From Rhodocyclaceae bacterium UBA5602 (GTDB lineage: Bacteria > Pseudomonadota > Gammaproteobacteria > Burkholderiales > Rhodocyclaceae): 28,214 bases of DNA. The position numbers and the translations under genes were made by a program. Where the stretch lies: contig DILC01000032.1 of the NCBI GenBank assembly GCA_002424865.1, forward strand, positions 1 to 28,214, in the 5' to 3' direction. The notes below the pieces were generated by a model that was not told where the DNA came from, made no database searches, and saw nothing but the letters and a program-made list of their open reading frames with translations. Shown piece after piece: positions 1-8,118 of the stretch (the stretch's first letter is position 1; each line of letters begins with the position of its first letter).

Positions 1-2
1 AG

Positions 3-149
3 TACGACTTCCAACCCAGTAGGTATAGCGGAAAATACACCAAGGCATCGCTGGCCAGGGCTTACGGCGTGCATATATCGAGCATCAAACGAACGATCAA
101 AAGGCATCAGGAAAAACAGCAGCTGGAATTAAAACTCGAAACCATATAA
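3..149 (+). CDS. C-terminal part of a putative helix-turn-helix protein (5' end outside window)
   Basis: An open frame enters from the left edge and stops at a TAA at 147-149, giving about 48 residues. The stretch KYTKASLARAYGVHISSIKR followed by a basic and Gln-rich tail looks like a helix-turn-helix (LAxxYGV-S-I-K pattern), as in small phage or plasmid regulators and in DNA-binding tails of homing-type nucleases. The N-terminal part is missing, so its function cannot be assigned. Its neighbours are other small mobile-element-type ORFs, which fits a phage or integrated-element origin. Confidence 0.45.
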   Translation, partial: YDFQPSRYSGKYTKASLARAYGVHISSIKRTIKRHQEKQQLELKLETI

Positions 150-411
150 ACAAAGCAGCGAAGAAATGCAAAAACCGCATTCCATGGCCAACAACTGAAC
201 GGCGCGTCAGCTACGCCCACGCAAAGGCTGAAAGCCTCGTTAGAGCGCTACGCGCTAAAGGTTTTCAGGTTCCGCCGGAAGCCTTGCCCTCCTCTGGCCA
301 TGTCCGCATCCCTGCCGTGGGGTCAAACCGGCAAAACCTGAAAACCCATTAATGGGGATTCGGAATCTAGGCCGGATATGGAAAAACGGCTTTTACGCTA
401 CACTTAACACA
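150..411 (+). other. Gene-poor stretch with a start-less open frame and inverted repeats
   Basis: A frame open from about position 23 to a TAA at 350-352 has coding-like composition (for example SYAHAKAESLVRALRAKGF) but no ATG, GTG or TTG at a sensible place, so it may be a decayed gene. The same stretch holds a 12-bp inverted repeat (260-271 with 335-346) and a 12-bp palindrome, CCCATTAATGGG, at 345-356. I see no tRNA or clear promoter. Confidence 0.35.
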
Positions 412-425
412 AGGAGAAACAAACC

Positions 426-608
426 ATGAGCAATATTGAAAATTTAGTCCTCGAGCACTTGAAAAAGATGCAGGCAGAAATGACCGGCATTCGTCAAGAC
501 ACGACCGAAATTAAAAGCCGCCTCGGCAGCATCGAAAACCGGCATATATTCGACCGACTAGCTGAACGCGTCGAACGGCTGGAAAGACGACTAGAAGTAA
601 CCAGTTGA
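426..608 (+). CDS. Small coiled-coil protein of unknown function
   Basis: The ORF encodes 60 residues and starts at an ATG with a good ribosome binding site (AAGGAG at 411-416). The whole protein is a predicted amphipathic, charged helix: LEHLKKMQAEMTGIRQ, then EIKSRLGSIENR, then RLAERVERLERRLEV, with heptad-like spacing of Leu, Ile and Met. It resembles the short coiled-coil hypothetical proteins common near mobile elements in proteobacteria, whose role is unknown. A strong intrinsic terminator follows 24 bp after the stop, so this is a self-contained transcription unit. It has no signal peptide or membrane segment. Confidence 0.75.
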   Translation: MSNIENLVLEHLKKMQAEMTGIRQDTTEIKSRLGSIENRHIFDRLAERVERLERRLEVTS

Positions 609-631
609 AATACACACAATTTCAATGAATG

Positions 632-658
632 AAGCCCGGTTCACCGGGCTTTTTTTAT
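632..658 (+). terminator. Rho-independent terminator after the small coiled-coil gene
   Basis: AGCCCGG and CCGGGCT form a GC-rich stem around a TTCA loop (633-650) and are followed by a run of seven T residues. Confidence 0.88.
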
Positions 659-746
659 TTCAAGGACGAACGCGAAATAAAAATTTTCCAGAACTGCCGA
701 CGCTTGGCGTTCTTTTCCTTGGCCATCTCCATTTCCGCCAGCCGCC

Positions 747-920
747 ATCGAATTGGATGATTCCAGCCACAACCGGGAAGACAGACAAAAAGCCGATGCC
801 GATAAAAACGTTGCACTTATCGGAGCGGGATACAAAATCATTCGCTGGTCTGCGAAGTCCCTGCCTGACATCGAAGTGATTCGAAAAACCTTTCACGACT
901 TAGCTATTCCGTTCCAGTGA
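747..920 (+). pseudogene. Fragment of a DUF2726 domain protein (C-terminal end only)
   Basis: The frame ending at the TGA at 918-920 encodes IELDDSSHNREDRQKADADK followed by NVALIGAGYKIIRW. This is the characteristic core of DUF2726, a restriction-endonuclease-fold domain whose usual core reads IELDD-SH-R-DRQ-RD. Upstream of the first Ile the same frame runs into unrelated sequence and a stop at 678-680. The N-terminal half, start codon and ribosome binding site are absent, so this is a truncated remnant of about 58 codons. Its last bases overlap the 3' end of the minus-strand ORF that stops at 900. It was probably left by a deletion or recombination in the element at the left end. Confidence 0.65.
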
Positions 921-1256
921 CTCACGGTAGGCCTGTGCTATCAAGGATCCCGGCGCGAATTTCCCGGACGCCAACGCGGCAGTTGCTTCCGACCGGGCGC
1001 GCTGCCGCATTTCCGCCACTTGAACGGGATTCGCCGCGACCCATTCCGCATTAATGCGCTGGCGACGTTCTTCGCATTCCTCGGCTTCAATCATCCATCG
1101 CGACACTGGTCGACCTGAAACCGCGTCCAAGACAAACATTGATCCCCGCCTGTAGACGTAGACCACGATAATCGCAGCGGCGACGCCAAGCACAGCGATA
1201 GTCACTGTGTCGAAGTCGACAGCAGCCATCACAACGGATAAATCAGGACCGGCCAT
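900..1256 (-). CDS. Small membrane protein with filamentous-phage coat-like segment and long C-terminal tail
   Basis: Start chosen at the ATG at 1256 because AAGGGGAG (1261-1268) lies just upstream; an in-frame extension to 1292 has no such site. The product is 118 residues. Residues 10-45 (AAVDFDTVTIAVLGVAAAII then VVYVYRRGSMFVLDAV) show the pattern of inovirus major coat proteins: an acidic start, one Ala/Val/Gly-rich membrane helix, then a basic patch. Unlike a coat protein it continues with about 70 charged residues (IEAEECEERRQRINAEW and so on), which would be cytoplasmic or helical. There is no cleavable signal peptide. It diverges from the DUF3693-like regulator across an operator-like region. 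The phage-coat reading is inferred from pattern only; it could be another small single-pass protein of an integrative element. Confidence 0.6.
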   Translation of the reverse strand: MAGPDLSVVMAAVDFDTVTIAVLGVAAAIIVVYVYRRGSMFVLDAVSGRPVSRWMIEAEECEERRQRINAEWVAANPVQVAEMRQRARSEATAALASGKFAPGSLIAQAYRESLERNS

Positions 1257-1273
1257 AACACTCCCCTTGACTG

Positions 1274-1293
1274 GCTTTGCCTGATGAGGCAAA
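1274..1293. promoter_or_regulatory. Hairpin upstream of the coat-like gene
   Basis: CTTTGCCT and AGGCAAAG form a perfect 8-bp stem with a GATG loop, 17 bp upstream of the coat-like start codon. It is an operator or 5' leader structure; no T-run follows, so I do not call it a terminator. Confidence 0.4.
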
Positions 1294-1300
1294 GTGGTGA

Positions 1301-1329
1301 AACAAAATTGTTAGCGAACAAATTTGTTC
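1301..1329. promoter_or_regulatory. Pair of operator-like palindromes between divergent genes
   Basis: GAACAAATTTGTTC at 1316-1329 is a perfect 14-bp palindrome. A near copy, AACAAAATTGTT, lies at 1301-1312, four bases away. Tandem half-site pairs between a phage-type regulator and a divergent gene are the usual arrangement of Cro/CI- or RstR-type operators. This site lies 17 bp before the regulator start codon, so autoregulation is the simplest inference. Confidence 0.55.
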
Positions 1330-1346
1330 TGTAAAGAGGTGAAAAA

Positions 1347-1691
<345 letters not shown>

Positions 1692-1701
1692 GCGTCGCGG
1701 G

Positions 1702-1707
1702 ATTATA
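1702..1707 (-). promoter_or_regulatory. Likely -10 element of the tRNA-Ser gene
   Basis: A perfect TATAAT on the minus strand lies 10 bp before the tRNA 5' end, which would give a leader of only a few bases. A GC-rich discriminator-like stretch (CCCGCGACGCG) follows, as in stable-RNA promoters. The -35 region is weak (TTTTTG at 1725-1730). Confidence 0.55.
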
Positions 1708-1751
1708 GCCTTGAACTCATGCGCCAAAAAGAGAAAAAGGGAGCAAGCTGA

Positions 1752-3368
1752 TTGCAAAGCGTAAAAAAATTGTCCTACTTTTTGTATTGCCTTATTTTTT
1801 TCATTCTGACGAGTTGTACTTTTTTTAAGGCCAACAGGCCATTGCCCCCGCCAGAAATACTGGGCGAATTAGTCGTTGCCGTGCTGGAAGCGCCAGGTTT
1901 TTTCCAGCAAGAAGGCGAAACTATGAGCGGGTTTGAATATGACTTGACCAACCAGTTCGCCAATAGCCTGGGTGTCACGGCACGCTACGTTAGCGCCAGA
2001 GACATCAATCAACTCAGTGAGTTGCTCACCACAAACAAAGTGCACCTGGTAGCCTCTTTACCCAATGATTCCAACACACCAAACAAAAGGACACACTTCT
2101 CGTTCTCCCCTCCCTTGCGTAGCGTCAGCTATTGGGTTGTCGGCCGGGATGACACTTTAGGCCCGAATGATTTAGCCGCTTTATCTGGCCACACGGTAGC
2201 GATTATTGCTGGCTCGCCATTAGCCCAAAGGCTGGCGACGCTGGATGAAAAATCGCGCCCTGTGGTGGTGGAAATCCCGGGGCAGGATGAACTTACCTTG
2301 CTCTCACAAGTGTCCGCTCAAAAAATACCCCTGGCGGCAGTAAGTGACATCGCCCTGGATCTTGCCAGTAATTTTTATCCTGAATTAACACCCCTGGTCG
2401 GGTTGCCCGGCAAGACCGGACTCTCCTGGGCATACCCTCCGCCACCTGAAGACAGGGCATTGACGCGAACAATGACCAAGCCCATCACCCAGCCTTTGCC
2501 GCTGCCGGAAGTCGAACCGTTATCTGTGCGTGCGAATGCCTTTATTGAAGAAGCGCAAAAAAACGGCACTATCGCACGTCTGAATGATCGTTATTTTGGT
2601 AACGTCAGGCGTATCAACAGTGTAGGTATCGCACAATTCATCAAGGATAGCCAGACGCTGCTGCCAAAGTTTCGCCAGCACTTTCATGCCGCACAAAATC
2701 TGACCGGCATAGACTGGCGTCTGCTCGCCGCCTTGGCCTATCAGGAGTCTCATTGGGATCCGCTGGCAACGTCCCCCACCAATGTGCGCGGCATGATGAT
2801 GTTGACCGAAGAGACAGCTAACCATCTGGGCGTAGATAACCGACTGGATGCAGCCAGCAGCATTCAAGGCGGGGCGCGCTATCTTGAGTCGTTAATTGAA
2901 CAACTGCCTGATAACATCCAGCCACCTGACCGCCTATGGCTTGCCCTGGCCGGCTACAACCTGGGCATGGGGCACTTGCGCGGCGCGCTGGCAATTGCCA
3001 AAGACATGGAATACGACCCAACCAGTTGGTATGAAATGAAAAAAGTGCTGCCGCTTTTATCCAAGCCAGCCGTGTATGACCGCTTGAAAGCCGGCCCGGC
3101 GCGCGGTGGCGAAGCAGTGATTCTGGTCGAGAACATCCGCACTTATTACACTATCCTGCAACACTTGGCGCCCACCAGTGAGGCCTCTGCTTTTGATCTA
3201 TTCAGGACAACCAAGTCGCCTGAAAAATCTTTACCCGCCGCTTCACTGACATTTTCAACTAAAGCAACAGACGCAAAAATTGCCTCACCGCAGTCCGCAG
3301 GCCAAGTCAGGCGGGATTTATTTGCGCCAGCCCACCCATCCACGGGCGCAAGGCTGCGGGCACAGTAA
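1752..3368 (+). CDS. mltF: Membrane-bound lytic murein transglycosylase F-like lipoprotein
   Basis: The product is 538 residues and starts at TTG, supported by AAGGGAG at 1737-1743 with 8-bp spacing; the next ATG would remove the signal. A lipoprotein signal ends in LTSC (Cys22). Residues about 38-285 form an SBP_bac_3 periplasmic binding-like domain (GFEYDLTNQFANSLGV). Residues about 300-460 form an SLT domain (DWRLLAALAYQESHWDPLA) with predicted catalytic Glu332, followed by the AGYNLGMGH motif. MltF enzymes cleave peptidoglycan glycan strands to 1,6-anhydro-MurNAc products, anchored in the outer membrane. The C-terminal tail after residue 470 is low in conservation and overlaps the convergent serS gene by 62 bp. 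Family assignment is strong; the substrate of the binding-like domain is unknown. Confidence 0.93.
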   Translation: MQSVKKLSYFLYCLIFFILTSCTFFKANRPLPPPEILGELVVAVLEAPGFFQQEGETMSGFEYDLTNQFANSLGVTARYVSARDINQLSELLTTNKVHLVASLPNDSNTPNKRTHFSFSPPLRSVSYWVVGRDDTLGPNDLAALSGHTVAIIAGSPLAQRLATLDEKSRPVVVEIPGQDELTLLSQVSAQKIPLAAVSDIALDLASNFYPELTPLVGLPGKTGLSWAYPPPPEDRALTRTMTKPITQPLPLPEVEPLSVRANAFIEEAQKNGTIARLNDRYFGNVRRINSVGIAQFIKDSQTLLPKFRQHFHAAQNLTGIDWRLLAALAYQESHWDPLATSPTNVRGMMMLTEETANHLGVDNRLDAASSIQGGARYLESLIEQLPDNIQPPDRLWLALAGYNLGMGHLRGALAIAKDMEYDPTSWYEMKKVLPLLSKPAVYDRLKAGPARGGEAVILVENIRTYYTILQHLAPTSEASAFDLFRTTKSPEKSLPAASLTFSTKATDAKIASPQSAGQVRRDLFAPAHPSTGARLRAQ

Positions 3369-4587
3369 TGCTGCCATCCGCGTTTTGACCGTTTTCCAGC
3401 ACGGCGACCAAAGTGCGCCCCACGGCTAGCCCTGAACCATTGATGGTGTGCAGGAGTTCCGTTTTATTTTTCTCATTGCGGAACCGCGCCTGCATGCGCC
3501 GTGCCTGAAAAGACTCGAAATTCGAGCAGGAAGAAATCTCGCGATACGCATTTTGCGCGGGCAACCACACTTCCAGATCGTAAGTTTTAGCCGCAGAAAA
3601 TCCCATATCGCCGCTACACAAGGCCATCTTGCGATAAGGCAATTCAAGCGCCTGCAGCACGGCTTCGGCATGTCCGGTGAGCTCTTCCAGCGCCTGCCAG
3701 GAATGGTCCGGATGCACCATCTGCACGAGCTCGACCTTGTCAAACTGGTGCTGGCGGATCATGCCGCGCGTATCTCGCCCGTAGCTGCCCGCTTCTGAGC
3801 GAAAGCACGGCGTATGCGCAACAAACTTCACTGGCAGTGCTGCCGCATCCAGAATCTCGCCGCGCACGATGTTGGTCACCGGCACTTCAGCGGTGGGAAT
3901 CAGATACAAGTGGCCATCTTCACCATGGGGCACACGGAACAGGTCTTCTTCAAACTTGGGCAACTGGCCGGTGCCGAACATGCTGTCTTTATTCACCAGA
4001 TACGGCACATACACTTCGGTGTAGCCATGCTGCGTGGTGTGCATGTCCAGCATGAACTGCGCTAGCGCCCGATGTAGCCGCGCAACCGGGCCTTTCATCA
4101 CGGCAAAACGGCTACCGGCAATTTTCACCGCCGTTTCAAAGTCCAGCCCGCCCAAAGCGACACCCAAATCCACATGATCCTGCGGATTCGCCAGGTTTTT
4201 TGGCGTACCCCAGCGCAACACTTCCCTATTGCCGGTTTCATCCTTGCCCACCGGCACGCTCTCATGCGGCAGGTTGGGAATCCCTGCCAGAAAATGATCA
4301 AAGCGCGGCATGAGTTCAGCCAACGCCGCCTCACCCGCTTTTAAGGCATCGCCCAAACCGGCCACTTCATTCAACACAGCCGTTGCATCCTCGCCCTTGC
4401 CTTTGAGTATGCCGATCTGCTTGGAGAGCATATTGCGCCGCGCTTGCAAATCCTGGGTTTGCGTTTGCAGCCTCTTTCTTTCGGCCTCCAGCGACTCGAA
4501 CGTAGCAGTGTCCAGCGTTACGCCACGGGTGGCCAAGCGTTCGGCAACAAAAGGGAGTTGGGTGCGAAGAAGCTGAATATCGAGCAT
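3307..4587 (-). CDS. serS: Serine--tRNA ligase
   Basis: The 426 residues are the usual length for bacterial SerRS. The N-terminal coiled-coil arm is visible (residues 25-100, LEAERKRLQTQTQDLQARRN). Class II motif 2 is present (PCFRSEAGSYGRDTRGMIRQ followed by HQFDKVEL), and motif 3 region residues include YREISSCSNFESFQARR and INGSGLAVGRTLVAVLENGQ. It charges tRNA-Ser with serine in the cytoplasm; a tRNA-Ser gene lies 1.6 kb away. It follows rarA with an 11-bp gap, so the two are probably cotranscribed, an arrangement common in proteobacteria. The 3' end overlaps the 3' end of mltF on the opposite strand. Confidence 0.98.
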   Translation of the reverse strand: MLDIQLLRTQLPFVAERLATRGVTLDTATFESLEAERKRLQTQTQDLQARRNMLSKQIGILKGKGEDATAVLNEVAGLGDALKAGEAALAELMPRFDHFLAGIPNLPHESVPVGKDETGNREVLRWGTPKNLANPQDHVDLGVALGGLDFETAVKIAGSRFAVMKGPVARLHRALAQFMLDMHTTQHGYTEVYVPYLVNKDSMFGTGQLPKFEEDLFRVPHGEDGHLYLIPTAEVPVTNIVRGEILDAAALPVKFVAHTPCFRSEAGSYGRDTRGMIRQHQFDKVELVQMVHPDHSWQALEELTGHAEAVLQALELPYRKMALCSGDMGFSAAKTYDLEVWLPAQNAYREISSCSNFESFQARRMQARFRNEKNKTELLHTINGSGLAVGRTLVAVLENGQNADGSITVPAALRPWMGGLAQINPA

Positions 4588-4598
4588 GGGATTTCCTG

Positions 4599-5978
4599 TT
4601 ATCTACATGGTTTATTAAGATTTTTTTCAGATTCCACGGCGGCGGCCTGTGCTGCCTTGACCGGCTGTTGAGTCTTTTTGGCCACTGCATCCAAAGCACG
4701 CAAATGCGCGAGCTTTTCCGCGATTTTCTGTTCCAGCCCGCGCGCCACCGGCTGATACCACTGCACCGCAGGCATGCCATCGGGAAAATATTTTTCCCCG
4801 GCGGCGTAGCCCTCTTTCTCGTCGTGCGCGTAACGGTAATCGGCGCCAAAGCCCAGGTTTTTCATCAATTGGGTGGGCGCGTTGCGCAAGTGTTCCGGCA
4901 CGCCGCGGCTCGTATCCCTGGCCACAAAAGCGCGCGCGGCATTATAGGCGAGGTAAGCTGCATTCGATTTAGGCGCCACGGCCAAATACAGCACGGCATT
5001 GGCCAGCGCCAGCTCGCCTTCCGGGCTGCCCAGCCGCTCATAGGTGGCACAGGCATTGAGCGCCACTTCCAAGGCGCGCGGGTCGGCCAGACCCACGTCT
5101 TCGGTGGCCATGCGCACAATGCGCCGCCCCATGTAAAGCGGGTCGGCCCCGCCATCCAGCATGCGCACCAGCCAGTACAAGGCCGCATCGGGGTTCGAGC
5201 CGCGCACGGATTTATGCAGCGCAGAAATCTGATCGTAAAACGCATCGCCGCCTTTATCAAAACGGCGTAAGTCCGCTGCCAGGATCGAATCCAAAAAGTC
5301 GGCGCTGGCGATACGGCGTTGGTCGGCCTGCGCAGCTGTTTTTATCTGTTCCAGCACGTTCAGCAGCCGCCGCGCATCGCCATCGGCATAACCCAGCAGC
5401 CGCGCGCGCGCGGCCGGTTCAAAATCCAGCTCGGGGAAAGCCTGTGCCCGCGCCCGATCGAACAAGGCACCCAATTCATCCTGCGTCAGGCTTTTTAATA
5501 CATACACCGCCGCCCGCGAGAGCAAGGCCGAATTCACCTCGAACGACGGGTTCTCGGTCGTCGCGCCAATAAAAGTGAGCGTGCCATTCTCAACGTAAGG
5601 CAAAAACGCATCCTGCTGCGTCTTGTTGAAGCGATGCACTTCATCCACAAACAAGATCGTGCGCCGCCCTTGCTGACGCTTGATTTCCGCCTGCTGCACC
5701 GCTTCGCGGATATCCTTCACGCCGGAAAACACGGCGGACAAGGCCACGAATTCGGCATCGAACGCATCCGCCATCAGCCGCGCCAAGGTGGTCTTGCCCA
5801 CCCCGGGCGGGCCCCACAGGATCATCGAATGCGGCACGCCTGATTCAAACGCCAGGCGCAACGACCGTCCCGCGCCGATCAGGTGCGACTGGCCGATCAC
5901 CTCATCCAGCACGGCCGGACGCAACAATTCGGCCAACGGTGGCGGTGGTAGTTCAGATGGAAACAAATCGGCACTCAT
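4599..5978 (-). CDS. rarA: Replication-associated recombination protein A (MgsA/RarA AAA+ ATPase)
   Basis: The product has 459 residues. The AAA+ module is clear: Walker A GPPGVGKTTL (residues 56-65), Walker B ILFVDEVHRFNK and sensor 1 IGATTENPSF. The C-terminal part (GSNPDAALYWLVRMLDGGAD, then MGRRIVRMATEDVG) is the RarA/WHIP/MgsA tetramerisation domain. RarA acts at stalled replication forks with SSB and the clamp-loader system. The last 30 residues are Ala/Lys-rich and not conserved. It is the first gene of the rarA-serS pair. The lolA gene that often precedes rarA is absent; the divergent chemotaxis operon starts 181 bp away. Confidence 0.97.
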   Translation of the reverse strand: MSADLFPSELPPPPLAELLRPAVLDEVIGQSHLIGAGRSLRLAFESGVPHSMILWGPPGVGKTTLARLMADAFDAEFVALSAVFSGVKDIREAVQQAEIKRQQGRRTILFVDEVHRFNKTQQDAFLPYVENGTLTFIGATTENPSFEVNSALLSRAAVYVLKSLTQDELGALFDRARAQAFPELDFEPAARARLLGYADGDARRLLNVLEQIKTAAQADQRRIASADFLDSILAADLRRFDKGGDAFYDQISALHKSVRGSNPDAALYWLVRMLDGGADPLYMGRRIVRMATEDVGLADPRALEVALNACATYERLGSPEGELALANAVLYLAVAPKSNAAYLAYNAARAFVARDTSRGVPEHLRNAPTQLMKNLGFGADYRYAHDEKEGYAAGEKYFPDGMPAVQWYQPVARGLEQKIAEKLAHLRALDAVAKKTQQPVKAAQAAAVESEKNLNKPCR

Positions 5979-6159
5979 GAGACAAGCATTTCAAACAACA
6001 CAGGAAAGAGATGCGAGGATAGCAGCTTAACAAGCCAGCAATTGAAGCTCAAAGGGCGATATATATCACTTAATAAGCGCTAAACTAGTCGTTATCTTAA
6101 AAAAGAAAATTAAAAAATCCAATACTCACTAAGCCGCCAACTGCTTGAGAGGTTTAAGC

Positions 6160-8106
6160 ATGTCTGAACTACTGAAAAACATTGATGAACGAACCCGTCT
6201 AGCCGGCACAAACAAGCTGGAAATTCTTCTTTTCTCGCTTGGCGTAAACGCCCGCACAGGGCGGAGAGAGACTTTTGGCATCAACGTATTCAAAGTACGC
6301 GAGGTCATGAACGCTCCTTTGATTACCGCCGCGCCTGAAATGCCCGCTTCTGTTACCGGCATGGTCAACCTGCGTGGCGCACTTGTGCCGGTAGTCGATC
6401 TCATTGACTACATTGGCGCAGCACCCGACACGTCTCGCGGCATTATGGTGGTCACAGAGTACAACGGGCATACCCAGGGCTTCCTGGCCGAATCCGTGGA
6501 TACCATTTTGCGCCTTGACTGGTCGCAGATGCGCGTCCCACCCGAAATGTTGACGGCCAACCTCGGCGGGCTAGTCACTGCAGTGACTGAAATTGCCGAT
6601 AACCGCCTGGTCATGCTGCTTGATGTTGAGCGCATACTCGCTGAAACGGCCAAACCGGATAACCAGCTTGACTTCGCAACCATACCGCACTTGGGACAAG
6701 ATAATTTAACCGTCCTTTATGCCGATGACTCCTCCGTTGCCCGCGGCCAAATCCAGCGAACTTTGGAAGCCATGGGCGTTCGTGGCATTAGCACGATCAA
6801 TGGCCAAGCCGCGTGGAATGAACTTCGCCGGATTGCGGATCATGCGCAAGCGGTAAACCGCCCGGTCACTGACTTCGTCCAGATTGTTTTAACTGATGTT
6901 GAAATGCCCGAGATGGACGGCTATCTGCTAACTCGCAACATCAAAAGCGACCCACGGCTCAGCGGCATTCCAGTCTTAATGCATTCTTCGCTCTCAGCAA
7001 CATCCAATCAAAACCTGGGGCTTTCGGTGGGCGTTGATGAATACATCCCGAAATTCGAACCGCATCGCCTGGCTGAATCACTCTCCCGCATCTTGCTGGG
7101 TAATTCAGCGGCGACTCCCGCAGACATGCATGGGCAAGAAAAGACGACTGCCTTGAGCATCCCCACCGAAAAGCCCGAACCTATGCTCGGGGTTGATGCC
7201 CGCACCCAGCTTGCGGGCTCCAATTTAATGGAGATCCTGCTCTTTTCATTAGGCACGCCGGAGTTATTCGGCATCAATGTTTTCAAGGTCCGTGAAGTAA
7301 GCCAGACACCTGAAATTACCAAAACACCCAACATGCCCCGTGGCGTGGAAGGGCTGATCAGCTTGCGCGGCAATGTGATTCCCGTCTTGTCCCTGGCGTC
7401 TGCCATGGGACTTGCTGAAGCCCCGCAAAGACAGGGGGGATCCATGATGGTAACCGAATATAACAAGCGTAACCTTGGCTTTCTGGTAGATAGCGTAGAT
7501 CGTATTATCCGAGTGGATTGGGCTGCCGTACGCGTGGCTGAGTCCTCTACCGGCGGCTCGCGGGAACACATCACGGCCATCACCGAGCTGCCTGATGGGC
7601 GCTTGGTCTCCATTCTTGACGTTGAGCAAATCATGGCCAACACCTTTGGGGAAGCCACTGTCGGGCATATTGACCCGATTACTGACGGCAGGAACATTTC
7701 CGTGTTTTTTGCCGATGACTCGGCTGTTGCGCGGAAAAAAATCGTCGAGGTCCTGGATAAACTGGGCGTCAAGCACAAGCATGCGCAAAATGGGATGGAA
7801 GCCTGGACACGTCTATCCAGCATGGCTGCACACTCGCAAAACAATAAACAAAACTTGCAAGATGAACTGGATCTCATTCTTGTTGATGCCGAGATGCCCG
7901 AGATGGATGGCTATGTGCTGACCAAAAACATCAAAGCCGATAAACGCTTCGACGGGATTCCTGTCGTGATGCACTCCTCACTCTCCTCGGAAGCCAATCA
8001 CGCCATGGGTAAGCGCGTGGGTGTAGATGCCTATGTGGCAAAATTCGATGCTGACGCCCTGTCCCAAACCTTAAGATCCCAGTTATCCAGACACGCAACA
8101 CATTAG
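6160..8106 (+). CDS. Tandem CheV protein (CheW-REC-CheW-REC fusion)
   Basis: Start chosen at the ATG at 6160 because GAGAGG precedes it by 7 bp; a TTG at 6145 lacks a site. The 648 residues consist of two full CheV units. Unit 1 (about 1-341) has a CheW domain (LEILLFSLG, FGINVFKVREV) and a receiver with acidic pair D189/D190, phospho-acceptor D246 (LTDVEMPEMDGY) and K298. Unit 2 (about 342-648) repeats this with D519/D520, D576 and K628. Both receivers carry the CheV signature MHSSLS. CheV proteins couple receptors to CheA and adapt by phosphorylation of the receiver. Both halves keep all receiver residues, so both may be active. It opens the cheV-cheY-cheZ-cheA operon, with 12 bp to cheY. 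No separate CheW is in the window, so this protein may serve as the coupling protein. Confidence 0.95.
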   Translation: MSELLKNIDERTRLAGTNKLEILLFSLGVNARTGRRETFGINVFKVREVMNAPLITAAPEMPASVTGMVNLRGALVPVVDLIDYIGAAPDTSRGIMVVTEYNGHTQGFLAESVDTILRLDWSQMRVPPEMLTANLGGLVTAVTEIADNRLVMLLDVERILAETAKPDNQLDFATIPHLGQDNLTVLYADDSSVARGQIQRTLEAMGVRGISTINGQAAWNELRRIADHAQAVNRPVTDFVQIVLTDVEMPEMDGYLLTRNIKSDPRLSGIPVLMHSSLSATSNQNLGLSVGVDEYIPKFEPHRLAESLSRILLGNSAATPADMHGQEKTTALSIPTEKPEPMLGVDARTQLAGSNLMEILLFSLGTPELFGINVFKVREVSQTPEITKTPNMPRGVEGLISLRGNVIPVLSLASAMGLAEAPQRQGGSMMVTEYNKRNLGFLVDSVDRIIRVDWAAVRVAESSTGGSREHITAITELPDGRLVSILDVEQIMANTFGEATVGHIDPITDGRNISVFFADDSAVARKKIVEVLDKLGVKHKHAQNGMEAWTRLSSMAAHSQNNKQNLQDELDLILVDAEMPEMDGYVLTKNIKADKRFDGIPVVMHSSLSSEANHAMGKRVGVDAYVAKFDADALSQTLRSQLSRHATH

Positions 8107-8118
8107 GAATAAAAGAAT

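Noticed and set aside
625..896. ORFs of 76-84 codons on both strands after the first terminator
   Set aside because: They start inside or beyond the terminator hairpin, lack ribosome sites, and are out of frame with the DUF2726 remnant.
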